Origin: Ochrobactrum sp. BTU1
GTDB lineage: Bacteria; Pseudomonadota; Alphaproteobacteria; Rhizobiales; Rhizobiaceae
Assembly (NCBI GenBank): GCA_018798825.1
Contig: CP076355.1
Coordinates: 248,001-312,000, forward strand
Length of the DNA stretch: 64,000 nt
Reading direction: 5' to 3'
Both the position numbers and the translations under genes were made by a program. Positions 24,650-33,624 of this stretch are shown in pieces. The notes beneath the pieces are model-generated. The model worked only from the letters and a program-made list of their open reading frames with translations. It did no database searches and was not told where the DNA came from. Positions within the stretch are counted from its first letter, which is position 1, and every line of letters begins with the position of its first letter.

Positions 24650-25915
24650 GTGATCGCGAAAGCAGTCCAGAAATTATTGGGTAGCAGAGGCGGCATGGTG
24701 CGGGATTATTTCTCGCTGTTTTCGGGTTCCGCCGGACGGCTGGTGGTTTCGCTTCTTTATTTCATTGCACTTGCAAACACCTTGCCGACAGGTGATTTCG
24801 GTATTTTTGCCACTGCATCTGGAACAGGTGTGGTGCTTTCGCGTCTGGTTTCGCTTGGGTTCAGCTCGCCGCTTTATCGCATCTCGACCGTCAAGCCTTT
24901 GCTGCTGGGAACCTATACCGCGGGCTATCTGGTGGCGGTGCTGTTGTCGCTGCCGCTTTTCGCGCTTAGTTCCTGGATCGTCTATTTCATCTTCTTCAGC
25001 CGCGATATTTCATTCCTGCCCTTTGCTGTGGTGGTGGTTGCCGAAGCACTGTTGTGGCGCTCAACCGAAATGATCATCATCGTCAATAATGGTCTGCGCC
25101 GCTTCGGCATCTCAGCGCTTCTGGTGATTTTTGGTACAACCACGCGTGCCATTGCTGCCGTGCTGTTCATGTTTCTGGCAGCTCACCATGATGTCGCCCA
25201 TTGGGCATGGTGGTATCTGGCTGCCAATGCTGTAGCATTGCTTGTCGCGTTGCGCTTTTATCCGAAAGTGAAACTGCGTTTTGAGCCGCGCCTTTATTTA
25301 AGACGCGTTTCCGATTCCATCGCCGTGATGGGGGCGGAATTGTTGTTCTATATCCAGAGCGAACTCGACAAGCTTCTGGTTCTGAGCATTGGCGGGCCGA
25401 CCACGGCGGGTATCTATGCGATCATCATGCGCCTTGTGGACCTGACGGCACTGCCGATCCGTTCGTTTAATATGATGCTGGTGCAAAAGCTCATGCGCAA
25501 TCCGAATATGCTGGCGTCGCTGCGCATCAGGGCCGGGCTGGAACTTGCGGTTTTTGCCGTGTCGATTGCAGGTCTTGGCGCAATGGTGATCTTCCTGCAG
25601 TTCTTCCCGACAGCACTTGGTGCAAGTGTGGCGCCGATTGTCGGTCTTCTGCCGCTGGTCCTGCTCGTGCCGGGGTTCCGCAATCTCATCGAGTATCAGA
25701 CAGAAATTCTTTATGCGCGCGGTCAGTCTGGCCTGCGCACTATAAGCATGGTGCTGATGACTGCGGCCAAGGCTTTGTTCGTCTGGCTGCTGCTGCTTTA
25801 TCACGGCGACAACAACGACTGGATTGCCGGGCTTAACTTCGTCTTTGCCGGCATCTACATCCTCTCGCTGGTTTTCACCTATACGAGCATGAGACTGCCT
25901 GCAAAGCGGGTATAA
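24650..25915 (+). CDS. Wzx-like polysaccharide flippase (MATE/MVF fold)
   Basis: A 421-residue integral membrane protein with about 12 hydrophobic segments. FSLFSGSAGRLVVSLLYFIALANTLPTGDFGIFATASGTGVVLSRL is characteristic of lipopolysaccharide/O-unit flippases of the RfbX/Wzx class, and SIAVMGAELLFYIQSELDKLLVLSIGGPTTAGIYAIIMRLVDL is the typical second-half repeat. It would move lipid-linked oligosaccharide across the inner membrane. The start appears to be GTG at 24650. It is followed at once by a terminator, so it is its own transcription unit. Confidence 0.86.
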   Translation: MIAKAVQKLLGSRGGMVRDYFSLFSGSAGRLVVSLLYFIALANTLPTGDFGIFATASGTGVVLSRLVSLGFSSPLYRISTVKPLLLGTYTAGYLVAVLLSLPLFALSSWIVYFIFFSRDISFLPFAVVVVAEALLWRSTEMIIIVNNGLRRFGISALLVIFGTTTRAIAAVLFMFLAAHHDVAHWAWWYLAANAVALLVALRFYPKVKLRFEPRLYLRRVSDSIAVMGAELLFYIQSELDKLLVLSIGGPTTAGIYAIIMRLVDLTALPIRSFNMMLVQKLMRNPNMLASLRIRAGLELAVFAVSIAGLGAMVIFLQFFPTALGASVAPIVGLLPLVLLVPGFRNLIEYQTEILYARGQSGLRTISMVLMTAAKALFVWLLLLYHGDNNDWIAGLNFVFAGIYILSLVFTYTSMRLPAKRV

Positions 25916-25918
25916 AAA

Positions 25919-25943
25919 AGCCCGGAGTTTGGTGCTCCGGGCT
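25919..25943. terminator. Bidirectional terminator after the flippase gene
   Basis: Arms AGCCCGGAG and CTCCGGGCT with a 7-base loop follow the flippase stop, preceded by A-runs and followed by TTACT. It lies between convergent genes and could serve both. Confidence 0.85.
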
Positions 25944-25965
25944 TTACTCTTCTGAATTCAATAGA

Positions 25966-26829
25966 TCACGCGCCGATGATCCGGCGAATGTCATTCACTG
26001 ACAGGCTCAGGAATGACTGCATACCAATGGCAACCTGATGCGGTTCCATCTCGGCAATGAAGGTGCGGAACTCTTCTTCGCTCGGCGGTGGTGCAAACCA
26101 CTGCATACGACAGAGATCGTGGGTATCGTGGAAGTGGTCTGCGCCTTCCAGAACATCATCGACATAATGGCCGTAGATGAAACACTCCGAGAAGCGACGA
26201 ACATTGCCGATTGCGGCAACCCAATGCTGACCGGTGTGCTTTTCGATCCGCTCGCACATGCCGACGACTGAATCTCTGCGCCAGGAAACAAGCTGGCCGA
26301 TATAATCATTCAGTGCGCTTTTGCCGTTTTTGACGCCAAGTAATTTCCCGGCATTTTCCGCCCAGACCGGATGCTCCGGCCATTCGGGATTGGCAAGTGC
26401 ATTGGGCCGATAGAACAGGCGCAACTTATCGCTCTGCCAGAGTGTGCTGCAATCAAAGGGCTTTACAAAAGCAGTGTCTGAATCGGTATAGAGAAGACCG
26501 TCTTCTTCCACCTTGCTGGCCAGCGCAATGCGGCGCAACTGCTGCACATGCCAGCCGCGCAACGGCTTGGTTTTGAAAGAAAGCCAGACACGACGGCGAC
26601 CGAGATAGGTGGGATCGGGAAATGGGCGAATCCATGAAGGCAGCAAATCGCGCTCGTCGATAACGATGCGGTTTGCACTCTCAATCTGCCGGAAGAGGGC
26701 TACATCCTTGCTGTCGACAAGAATGTAATGCTTGGTGAAACCGGTGACATGCTTGTCCATGGTTTCGCATAAGAGCTTGCAGCGCTCAAAGTCCTGATCC
26801 CAGCTGGCGGTAACAATTGCTGTCTTCAA
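25966..26829 (-). CDS. DUF6492-type glycosyltransferase-like protein
   Basis: A 287-residue soluble protein that begins MKTAIVTASWDQDFERCKLLCETMD and carries GLLYTDSDTAF (about residue 150), an Asp-rich motif like the nucleotide-sugar DxD of GT-A enzymes. The rest (LRLFYRPNALANPEWPEHPVWAENAGKLL, CFIYGHYVDDV) fits DUF6492 as I know it. A role in adding a sugar to the surface polysaccharide is inferred from its neighbours. It overlaps the preceding WecG-like gene by four bases, so the two are probably translationally coupled. Confidence 0.75.
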   Translation of the reverse strand: MKTAIVTASWDQDFERCKLLCETMDKHVTGFTKHYILVDSKDVALFRQIESANRIVIDERDLLPSWIRPFPDPTYLGRRRVWLSFKTKPLRGWHVQQLRRIALASKVEEDGLLYTDSDTAFVKPFDCSTLWQSDKLRLFYRPNALANPEWPEHPVWAENAGKLLGVKNGKSALNDYIGQLVSWRRDSVVGMCERIEKHTGQHWVAAIGNVRRFSECFIYGHYVDDVLEGADHFHDTHDLCRMQWFAPPPSEEEFRTFIAEMEPHQVAIGMQSFLSLSVNDIRRIIGA

Positions 26830-27590
26830 GGCTTACCCCCTGAGAGCTTTTCCTTCGCCACGCGCCAGAGGAAAACCGGATTGCCAACGAGGTAGCGTTT
26901 CGCAAGACGGCGTGGTTCCTGCAGCAGACGATGCACCCACTCCATCTTGACTGTGCGGACCCAATGGGGCGCACGCTGTACGCGGCCGGTATGCAGGTCG
27001 AACAAGGCACCCACAGCACTCGCAATGGTGCAATGTTCTGCCGTGATATGCTTGTCGATGAACATTTCCTGCCGGGGAACGCCCATGGCGACCAGCAGAA
27101 TATCCGGGTGATACACTTTAAGCTGGGTGAGAATGCCGTCGATATCGGCGGGCTTGAAATAGCCGTCCGAGATTACGCGGAAGTCGTGCTGCGGGATTTG
27201 CTTCTTGAACAAATGTGCCGCATCTGCAGCAACGCTGGGACCGCCACCCAGAAGTGCCACTTTCATCGGGCGCTTGATATGCTGCATGAGGCCGGGAATG
27301 AAGTCCGTACCGTTGAGATTGGCCGGGAATTTTTCACCGTAGGCGACCTTGCTTGCGATATCGACGCCAATACCATCAGGCAGGATCAGATAATCTTTAA
27401 GCGCTGCCATATAGGCCGGGTCTTCATGCGCAATATTGGCATTGTTGGCATTCAACCAGCCCTGCTTCATGAATTCACGGTTTTCGATCCGCTTCTCAAA
27501 ATAAGCGAATGAACTGTCCCAGTCGAAACAGACAACTTTGATGCCGAGAATATTTCGATATTCGAGTTTTTCGGATGAACTATTCGTCAT
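26826..27590 (-). CDS. WecG/TagA/CpsF family glycosyltransferase
   Basis: A 254-residue GT26-family enzyme. NANIAHEDPAYMAAL, LILPDGIGVDIASK, VALLGGGPSVAADAAHLFKKQIP and ILLVAMGVPRQEMFIDKHI match the family motifs in order, including the acidic LPDGIGV loop. These enzymes transfer a sugar (often N-acetylmannosamine or its uronate) to lipid-linked acceptors at the inner face of the membrane. It lies between two other glycosyltransferase genes on the same strand (4-base overlap downstream, 2-base gap upstream). Confidence 0.92.
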   Translation of the reverse strand: MTNSSSEKLEYRNILGIKVVCFDWDSSFAYFEKRIENREFMKQGWLNANNANIAHEDPAYMAALKDYLILPDGIGVDIASKVAYGEKFPANLNGTDFIPGLMQHIKRPMKVALLGGGPSVAADAAHLFKKQIPQHDFRVISDGYFKPADIDGILTQLKVYHPDILLVAMGVPRQEMFIDKHITAEHCTIASAVGALFDLHTGRVQRAPHWVRTVKMEWVHRLLQEPRRLAKRYLVGNPVFLWRVAKEKLSGGKP

Positions 27591-27592
27591 AT

Positions 27593-28780
27593 TCAGTCTG
27601 CTTTTCCTGTGACGTCCTGAAGGTTCTTTAAGCCTCGGGCGATAGCACTGTCCATGCCTGCGATTTGTGCCTGTTTGAAGGCTTTGCCATCAAGTCTTTG
27701 ATCGTCACCTTCGTTGATCGCTTTGAGGCGTTCCACGATGGCTGCGGCAAATTCTGCAGGCTTGTCGGCGATTGTGCAGTTCGCTGGAATATTGCCAATG
27801 CCGCGAACAGAATGCGCGGTCGCGACACTTGGCTTGCCCAACTCGAATGTCTCTATGGTTTTAAGCTGTACGCCTGTGCCAGCACGGCTGATAAGCGGTA
27901 TCAGCTTGCCGCTTTCGACAAAGGCTGTGGCATCCGGCACTTTGCCGAGAAAATTCACGCCCGGCCATGCTGCAATCAGATCAGCCGGCGTGTTTCCGGC
28001 GATGGCGATTGAGACATCCTTTGGCAGGAGAGGCTTTACTTCCCGCAGGAACCATTCAAGGCCAATGCGGTTCGGATGCCATGTCCATGTGCCGATCAGC
28101 GTGAGATCATATTTGGCTGCTTCTGGCTTTACGGTCTGGCTATTGCCCGGCATTACGAGGGGCAGGGTTGCAAACTTGTCGTTGTTGAGGCCCAGCGCCG
28201 GGCCGTCATCTTCCGCAAAAGTGAAGACAAAGCTGGCCTGTTTGCAAAGCCGGTTTTCTAATTTTTTGAGAATGCGCGCCTCTCGGCCAAACAGGAATTT
28301 CTGGACCTTACCTTTGGCATCGGCCGCGTTTTCCTCTGCCGAGCGATACTCGACGTTGTGGGCAACGAAAAGCGACGGCTTGTCCTTAAAAATTCCTTCA
28401 AATGCGCCTGGTAGAGTAACGCCATTGAGCACGTAAGCATCGAATTCACCAAGTTCGGTGATCGCATTGTGCAATTCGATTGCCGGGATCACCCGTAACT
28501 TTGCCGAGGAAACTGTGAGGCCGGTCATGAAAGATTTGAGCACCCATCCGATCTTGCGCTTGATGCCCGCACCTTCAGTGCGGACTTCGACTTCGCCAAG
28601 TACAATTGTGTCCTTGTCTTCCGCAGCCTTGTGGCCCGGCCATGTAAAGCCCAGAACGGTCACATGCGCGCCAGCACGGCGAAGCCCATCAATAACCGCG
28701 GCATTTGCGACTTCATAACCTGTTGAGGCGACTGCATGTGGAACAAGCGATGTCACAAAGACAAGACGAAACGGTTGCAA
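27593..28780 (-). CDS. GT-B glycosyltransferase (GT4-like)
   Basis: A 395-residue protein with two Rossmann-like halves. The N-terminal half has VTSLVPHAVASTGYEVANAAVIDGLRRAGAHVTVLG, and the C-terminal half has LTLIGTWTWHPNRIGLEWFLREVKPLLPKDVSIAIAG and LIPLISRAGTGVQLKTIETFELGKPSVAT, which is the nucleotide-sugar binding part of GT-B enzymes. It is the first gene of the leftward glycosyltransferase trio. Its donor and acceptor cannot be assigned. Confidence 0.86.
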   Translation of the reverse strand: MQPFRLVFVTSLVPHAVASTGYEVANAAVIDGLRRAGAHVTVLGFTWPGHKAAEDKDTIVLGEVEVRTEGAGIKRKIGWVLKSFMTGLTVSSAKLRVIPAIELHNAITELGEFDAYVLNGVTLPGAFEGIFKDKPSLFVAHNVEYRSAEENAADAKGKVQKFLFGREARILKKLENRLCKQASFVFTFAEDDGPALGLNNDKFATLPLVMPGNSQTVKPEAAKYDLTLIGTWTWHPNRIGLEWFLREVKPLLPKDVSIAIAGNTPADLIAAWPGVNFLGKVPDATAFVESGKLIPLISRAGTGVQLKTIETFELGKPSVATAHSVRGIGNIPANCTIADKPAEFAAAIVERLKAINEGDDQRLDGKAFKQAQIAGMDSAIARGLKNLQDVTGKAD

Positions 28781-28918
28781 TTCAACTCCTGACGGCTCTT
28801 AATGAATGTTTATTGAAGCTAGTGTCTACAGCTATGCGGTGAACTTTTCTTTAAGCGTTTATCAATAGTGGAAAGATAAACATAAAAACCAAAATCCTAG
28901 AAATAATCGGATGCTGTG

Positions 28919-29911
28919 ATGCCAGATTTACCGGATCATATTGAAGTAATCGCTAAAACGCCTGGTCTTCCCTATGACGAGATCGACATCGTCGTTTCGC
29001 TCCCGACATTCAAGCGGCCAGAGCACCTGATACGCACGCTCGACACGCTGAATGCGCAGACAACCAAGCGCAAATGGGCGGTTGTCGTGATCGAGAACGA
29101 AACCGAAAAGAAGGAAGGCGCAACCGTTGCCGCTCCGCTTTTCGAAGCCGGCAAATATCGTGGTATGCTGATCGGTGAATCCCACCGCGGCAACTGCAAT
29201 GCCTATAATGCTGGTTGGTTGACAGCGACCAAATTTTTCCCGAACTTCAAATATGTCATCGTCATTGATGACGATGAGTTGGCCGATCCCGATTGGATCG
29301 AAAACATGGTTGCAACCGCTGAGCGTTACGACGTTAGCCTCGTTGGTGGTCCACAGTTTCCGATTTTTGAAAAGCCAAATTCGGAACAGTGGGCAAAGCA
29401 CCCGGTCTTCCTGCCGCACTATACCAAGACAGGTCCGGTTCCGATCATCTACTCCTCGGGCAATCTGCTGATCGCACGCGCAGTTCTTGAGGCCCATAGC
29501 TATCCGTTTATGGATCTCAAGTTCAACTTCACAGGCGGCGGCGATTCCGACTTCCTGTCCCGCTCAATCGCCAAGGGCTTTAAAGTTGCCTGGTGTGCGG
29601 AAGGCATTGTGCGCGAAACTATTCCTGCACGCCGCCTGGAGAATGACTGGATCAGATCTCGCGGTCTGCGAAATGGCGTACTTTCAACTTTGATCGAACA
29701 GCGCAAGCGCAAGGATGAGCCTTTCGGTCAGGTGCGCGTGTTCCTGAAGAGCCTTGCTCTGCTGGCTTACTCGCCGATCAAGGCAGTCAGAAGAGGTGTT
29801 GCTGCTGGCTTTGCACCTGTCGGCACCTACTTCATCCATATCGGTCTGGGCCGAGTGATGGCCCATTTTGGATATCTGAATGAGCAGTATCGCAACCCGG
29901 ACAAGAACTAG
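28919..29911 (+). CDS. Family 2 glycosyltransferase
   Basis: A 330-residue GT-A enzyme. The start IDIVVSLPTFKRPEHLIRTLDTLNAQTTK, the DxD-type VIVIDDDELADPDWIENM (about residues 115-132) and FTGGGDSDFLSRSIAKGFKVAWCAEGIV are typical GT2 elements. The C-terminal part has a membrane-associated stretch. It starts the rightward half of the polysaccharide locus, divergent from the GT-B gene. An in-frame GTG at 28916 directly before the ATG is possible. The ligase/polymerase-like gene follows 19 bases later. Confidence 0.88.
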   Translation: MPDLPDHIEVIAKTPGLPYDEIDIVVSLPTFKRPEHLIRTLDTLNAQTTKRKWAVVVIENETEKKEGATVAAPLFEAGKYRGMLIGESHRGNCNAYNAGWLTATKFFPNFKYVIVIDDDELADPDWIENMVATAERYDVSLVGGPQFPIFEKPNSEQWAKHPVFLPHYTKTGPVPIIYSSGNLLIARAVLEAHSYPFMDLKFNFTGGGDSDFLSRSIAKGFKVAWCAEGIVRETIPARRLENDWIRSRGLRNGVLSTLIEQRKRKDEPFGQVRVFLKSLALLAYSPIKAVRRGVAAGFAPVGTYFIHIGLGRVMAHFGYLNEQYRNPDKN

Positions 29912-29930
29912 TTCAGGTTCGTCCGATCCG

Positions 29931-31199
29931 ATGCGGGTGACGATGCGCCAGATTGCGCTCGTCACCGCGACGGTTATTTTCTGCATTCTGCTGATTTCTT
30001 TCCGCCCGTTTTCCATGCCCGTCGCACCCGATGGGCCGCAAGCGGGCGACACCGTCAATCAGCTGGGCTTTGGTCTCGTTGGCGCAATTGCACTGGCTGC
30101 ATTGGCCATGTTTGCTGATCCGCGCAAACTGATGCGGCTGGTCAGTCTTGGCTGGCTGCTCATGTTTGGCTTGTTGCTGGCATCCGCTTTCGTAAGTCCT
30201 GATCCGGGAACTGCCATTCGCGGGGTCATGCTGACACTGATCGGTGTTCTGGCAATTGTTGCAGTACTCGCCCTGCCACAAGATGCTGAGGGTTATTCCG
30301 TGATGCTGCTCACAGTAGCCTCCATCGTTATTGTCGTTTCTTATGCCGGTGTCGTGCTGCTGCCTAATCTTGGCACACATGGCGTTGATGTGAGCGAGCC
30401 ACAGAATTCGTTTCTCTGGCGTGGTGTTTTCACACACAAGAACATCGGCGGGCCAGTCATGGCGCTCTTCGCTTTTGGAGGCATCTATTTGTGGCGGCGC
30501 GGCTGGCGGGTCAGCGGTGCGATTATTGCTTTGTTGGCTTTGTTCTTCGTGGCGCATACCGGCTCAAAAACCACGGTTGCTCTGGTTCCCTTCGCCATGC
30601 TTCTGGTCATTGGTCCGGGCGTGTTCGGTATTCGTGGACTGGCACCGCTCATGATCCTTGCTATTCAGGTGGTATTTGCGCTGTTCACCATCGGCACGGT
30701 TCTGTTCGAGCCGCTGCACCAGATTGTCCTGAAGTTCTCCGTTGACCCAACCTTTACCGGGCGCACATCAATCTGGGCTTTTGCCGTCGAGGCGCTGCAC
30801 AGCCGCCCGTGGATCGGCTTTGGCTATGAAAGTTTCTGGGGCACTGATCGAGTCAAGGAAGCGGCCCATCCTTATTATCTCGACTGGGATGTGCGTGGCA
30901 TCGTGCATGGCCACAATGGCTATCTCGACATCACGCTTTCCATGGGGCTTATCGGTCTGATCTGCGCAATTTTCGTCATAATCATCATGCCGCTGGTCAA
31001 TTACATGCGGTGCAGGCCGACACGCGAAAACCTGTTGCTGGCAGATTTCTTCCTGATGTTTGTATTTTTCGGCACGCTCAACGCGATGCTGGAAAGCTTC
31101 TTCTTCCGTCGCATGGACCCGGTCTGGCTCATGCTCATCTTTGCCATTTTTGGCCTGCGCATGACGGCCAAAGTCACCATCCCAGAACGGTCTGTCTAG
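29931..31199 (+). CDS. O-antigen ligase/polymerase-like membrane protein
   Basis: A 422-residue inner-membrane protein with about ten or more hydrophobic helices and a large periplasmic loop near the C-terminus. GVFTHKNIGGPVMALFAFGG and FSVDPTFTGRTSIWAFAVEALHSRPWIGFGYESFW, followed by HGHNGYLDITLSMGLIGLI, match the O-antigen ligase (PF04932) consensus, including the conserved Arg and the HNG His. It could be Wzy polymerase or a WaaL-type ligase. The ATG at 29931 is preferred (an in-frame ATG at 29880 would overlap the GT2 gene). The stop codon is part of the following terminator stem. Confidence 0.86.
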   Translation: MRVTMRQIALVTATVIFCILLISFRPFSMPVAPDGPQAGDTVNQLGFGLVGAIALAALAMFADPRKLMRLVSLGWLLMFGLLLASAFVSPDPGTAIRGVMLTLIGVLAIVAVLALPQDAEGYSVMLLTVASIVIVVSYAGVVLLPNLGTHGVDVSEPQNSFLWRGVFTHKNIGGPVMALFAFGGIYLWRRGWRVSGAIIALLALFFVAHTGSKTTVALVPFAMLLVIGPGVFGIRGLAPLMILAIQVVFALFTIGTVLFEPLHQIVLKFSVDPTFTGRTSIWAFAVEALHSRPWIGFGYESFWGTDRVKEAAHPYYLDWDVRGIVHGHNGYLDITLSMGLIGLICAIFVIIIMPLVNYMRCRPTRENLLLADFFLMFVFFGTLNAMLESFFFRRMDPVWLMLIFAIFGLRMTAKVTIPERSV

Positions 31200-31250
31200 A
31201 GCGGTTCCTGTTGAAAAAGAATAGTAGGAACCGCTCTATCTTTTTGTTTT
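31198..31250 (+). terminator. Terminator overlapping the ligase-like stop codon
   Basis: Arms AGAGCGGTTCCT (31198-31209) and AGGAACCGCTCT (31226-31237) pair perfectly over 12 bases, followed by ATCTTTTTGTTTTT. The first base of the stem falls inside the stop codon TAG. Confidence 0.85.
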
Positions 31251-31253
31251 TAC

Positions 31254-31297
31254 GCATTATCCTAAGCAAAGCCGCTTCGCACTTTTGCTGGAAATGC
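31254..31297 (+). repeat. REP/RIME-like element, second type, copy A
   Basis: A 44-base element beginning GCATTATCC, with the core AAAGCCGCTTCGCACTTTTG and ending GAAATGC. An inverted copy with the same core lies at 60839-60882. Its ends GCATT/AATGC are complementary. It sits between a terminator and the following oxidoreductase gene. Confidence 0.8.
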
Positions 31298-31314
31298 TCT
31301 AATCGGAGTTATCC

Positions 31315-32451
31315 ATGAATATTGCGATCATTGGCACAGGCTTCGTCGCCGATTACTACATGACCACGCTGCGCAATTATCCGCAATTGAGGTTGCTCGG
31401 TGCCTTTGATCGCTCGGCTGAACGGCTCAAGGTATTTGCAGCGCATTATAAGGTGCGTGCCTATGAAAGCTTTGAGGCAATTCTTGCCGATAAAGACGTG
31501 CAGATCGTTCTCAACCTGACGACGCCGGAAAGTCATTATGCCATTTCACGCGCGGCTCTTGAGGCGAGCAAGCATGTCTATTCCGAAAAGCCGCTGGCGA
31601 TGGATTTCAATGATGCCAAAGGGCTGGTTGAGTTTGCAGCCGCAAACGGACTGACACTGGCAGCCGCACCGGCCAATGGTCTCAGTGACGCGCAGAAATT
31701 GGTCTCACAATCCATGGGCGAGATCGGCACGCCGCGTCTGGTCTATGCCGAAATGGAAGACGGCCCGGTTTTTCGCGATAAATGGGCGACATGGCGCTCG
31801 CAATCGGGCGCGCCTTGGCCGGGTCTGCATGAGTTTGAGATTGGTTGCACACTGGAACATGCAGGTTATGCACTGTCTTGGCTCGTGTCGCTTTTTGGCC
31901 CCGTTGAAAGTGTGACCGCCTTCTCCTCGATCACCTTCCATAACAAGGGGCCGGGAACGGAGCATCTGCACATGGCACCGGATTTCTCCGTCGGCTGCTT
32001 GCGTTTCAAATCCGGTCTTGTTGCGCGTCTGACGTCCGGCCTTGCAATGCCGAAGGATCGCAGCCTGACAATCGTGGCCGACAAGGGTTCCATCACTGTC
32101 GATGATCTTTGGGACAACCGTTCTGCTGTGCGGCTTGAATCGACCACCAGAAAGCGTTCTATCCTGTCGCGCGTCTTTGGTCGCGTGGAAGCAAAGCTCG
32201 GCAAGACTTTGCCTTGGAAACCGGCTGTTGGCAGCAAGCTCGCCTATCCAAAAGGCGATGCGCTAAGCCTGCCGTCATTCCCATCGCAGATCGATTTTAT
32301 GCGTGGCGTGGCTGATCAGGCGCGCGCCATTGAAACCGGTAAGATGGCCTTTTTCTCCGGTGCGGTGGCCCTGCACATCACCGAAGTAGCCCTCGCGCTC
32401 AATAATGCTGGCGAAAACGCTGCACCCTATAAGGTTCAGAGCAGCTTCTAA
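31315..32451 (+). CDS. Gfo/Idh/MocA family oxidoreductase
   Basis: A 378-residue NAD(P)-dependent oxidoreductase. The N-terminus NIAIIGTGFVADYYM carries the dinucleotide motif GTGFVA. YSEKPLAMDF is the family's EKP motif with the catalytic-region lysine. GLHEFEIGCTLEHAGYALSWLVSLFGPVESV fits the second domain. Such enzymes oxidise or epimerise sugars or inositols; here a nucleotide-sugar or glycan step is inferred from the polysaccharide context. The start is ATG at 31315 with GGAG 9 bases before it. Its stop overlaps the convergent oxidoreductase gene by four bases (CTAA). Confidence 0.88.
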   Translation: MNIAIIGTGFVADYYMTTLRNYPQLRLLGAFDRSAERLKVFAAHYKVRAYESFEAILADKDVQIVLNLTTPESHYAISRAALEASKHVYSEKPLAMDFNDAKGLVEFAAANGLTLAAAPANGLSDAQKLVSQSMGEIGTPRLVYAEMEDGPVFRDKWATWRSQSGAPWPGLHEFEIGCTLEHAGYALSWLVSLFGPVESVTAFSSITFHNKGPGTEHLHMAPDFSVGCLRFKSGLVARLTSGLAMPKDRSLTIVADKGSITVDDLWDNRSAVRLESTTRKRSILSRVFGRVEAKLGKTLPWKPAVGSKLAYPKGDALSLPSFPSQIDFMRGVADQARAIETGKMAFFSGAVALHITEVALALNNAGENAAPYKVQSSF

Positions 32452-33503
32452 TCAGGTTGCATACTAAGCACAGTGTTGACGATGTCTGCCACCGCAGCAC
32501 TGTGTTCAAGCGGCATGATCGGGCTTGAAATCTCGCCGCGTGTCACGGCATCGCGCACGGCTTGCGCCTGAAACTGCAATCCGTTTCCAGCAAAAGCGTG
32601 GTGTTCAACCGTTCTGCCGGGCAAAGGCAGGCGGTTCAAAACCTTGCCAATCAACCCACCCGGTCCTTTCGGACCAAGGGCTGAATTCAGCACATTCGGG
32701 GAAAAAATCGCCAGACGCTGTGCTTTCAGAAACGGTGCGTGAATGAGGATCGCGCCGTTTGTACCTTCAATCAGCATCTGGTTCTGACCATCCCGATCAA
32801 AGCCGCATGAGAGCTCAGCTGTGGCATTTGCATATGTCAGCGTGATTTCCGTTCGCATGTCGACGCCGCTTTTGGCCTTGGTCCAACGTCCGCTAACAGC
32901 GTCGGGCAGGCCGAGAAAACTCAGCGCAAGCGAAACCGGATAGACGCCTAGATCGAAGGCGGCACCGCCGCCAAGTGCCGGATTGAAAAACCGGCTTTGC
33001 GGATCTTCCGCACGGAAATAGGAGAGGTCCGCTTCGATACGCTTTACCGTCCCGATGCGACCGCTTTTGATATGCTCACGGGTGGCATGAATCGCCGGAA
33101 GGAACCGGCTCCACATCGCTTCCATGGCAAAGACATTATGCGCGCGGCTCGCGGAAGCAATCTGATTGGCGCCGTCTGCATCGAGCGTTACCGGCTTTTC
33201 CGTTAGACAGGCTTTGCCTGCGGCGATTGCCTGTAATGTTTGCTGCACATGCATTGCACTGGGTGTGGCAATGTAAACGGCGTCAATTTCAGCGGTGTTG
33301 AGAAAAGCTGCCGGATCATCAAAAGCTTTGTCCGCGCCGATGCGGGTTTTGAAGCTTGTCGCACTCTCCATCGAGCGCGAACAGACCGCAGTCACGCGCA
33401 TGTCGCCGCTTGTCTGAATGTCGGCTGCAAAGGCGCTGGCAATCGTGCCTGTACCCCAGATGCCCCAGCGAAAATCCTTGCCGTCGCGCTGCTTACTCGT
33501 CAT
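32448..33503 (-). CDS. Gfo/Idh/MocA family oxidoreductase (second, convergent)
   Basis: A 351-residue enzyme of the same superfamily as its neighbour, but not a close copy. FRWGIWGTGTIASAFAADI is the nucleotide-binding start. CLTEKPVTLDADGANQ has the EKP motif, and NPALGGGAAFDLGVYPVSLALSFLG fits the dimeric-dihydrodiol/glucose-fructose oxidoreductase subgroup. The ATG at 33501-33503 begins MTSKQRDGKDFRWG; an in-frame ATG 14 codons upstream is less likely. The substrate is unknown. It is divergent from the MOSC gene. Confidence 0.87.
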   Translation of the reverse strand: MTSKQRDGKDFRWGIWGTGTIASAFAADIQTSGDMRVTAVCSRSMESATSFKTRIGADKAFDDPAAFLNTAEIDAVYIATPSAMHVQQTLQAIAAGKACLTEKPVTLDADGANQIASASRAHNVFAMEAMWSRFLPAIHATREHIKSGRIGTVKRIEADLSYFRAEDPQSRFFNPALGGGAAFDLGVYPVSLALSFLGLPDAVSGRWTKAKSGVDMRTEITLTYANATAELSCGFDRDGQNQMLIEGTNGAILIHAPFLKAQRLAIFSPNVLNSALGPKGPGGLIGKVLNRLPLPGRTVEHHAFAGNGLQFQAQAVRDAVTRGEISSPIMPLEHSAAVADIVNTVLSMQPD

Positions 33504-33624
33504 GGTTTTACCGCCACCCCCCTTCGCGATACCCTTGTCATCCATCTGTTGTATATCGCATGATATGCGGGATTACGACCGGCTTTGCCTGCCGCGTCCT
33601 TCTTCATGCGATCAAGGTAAAAAT

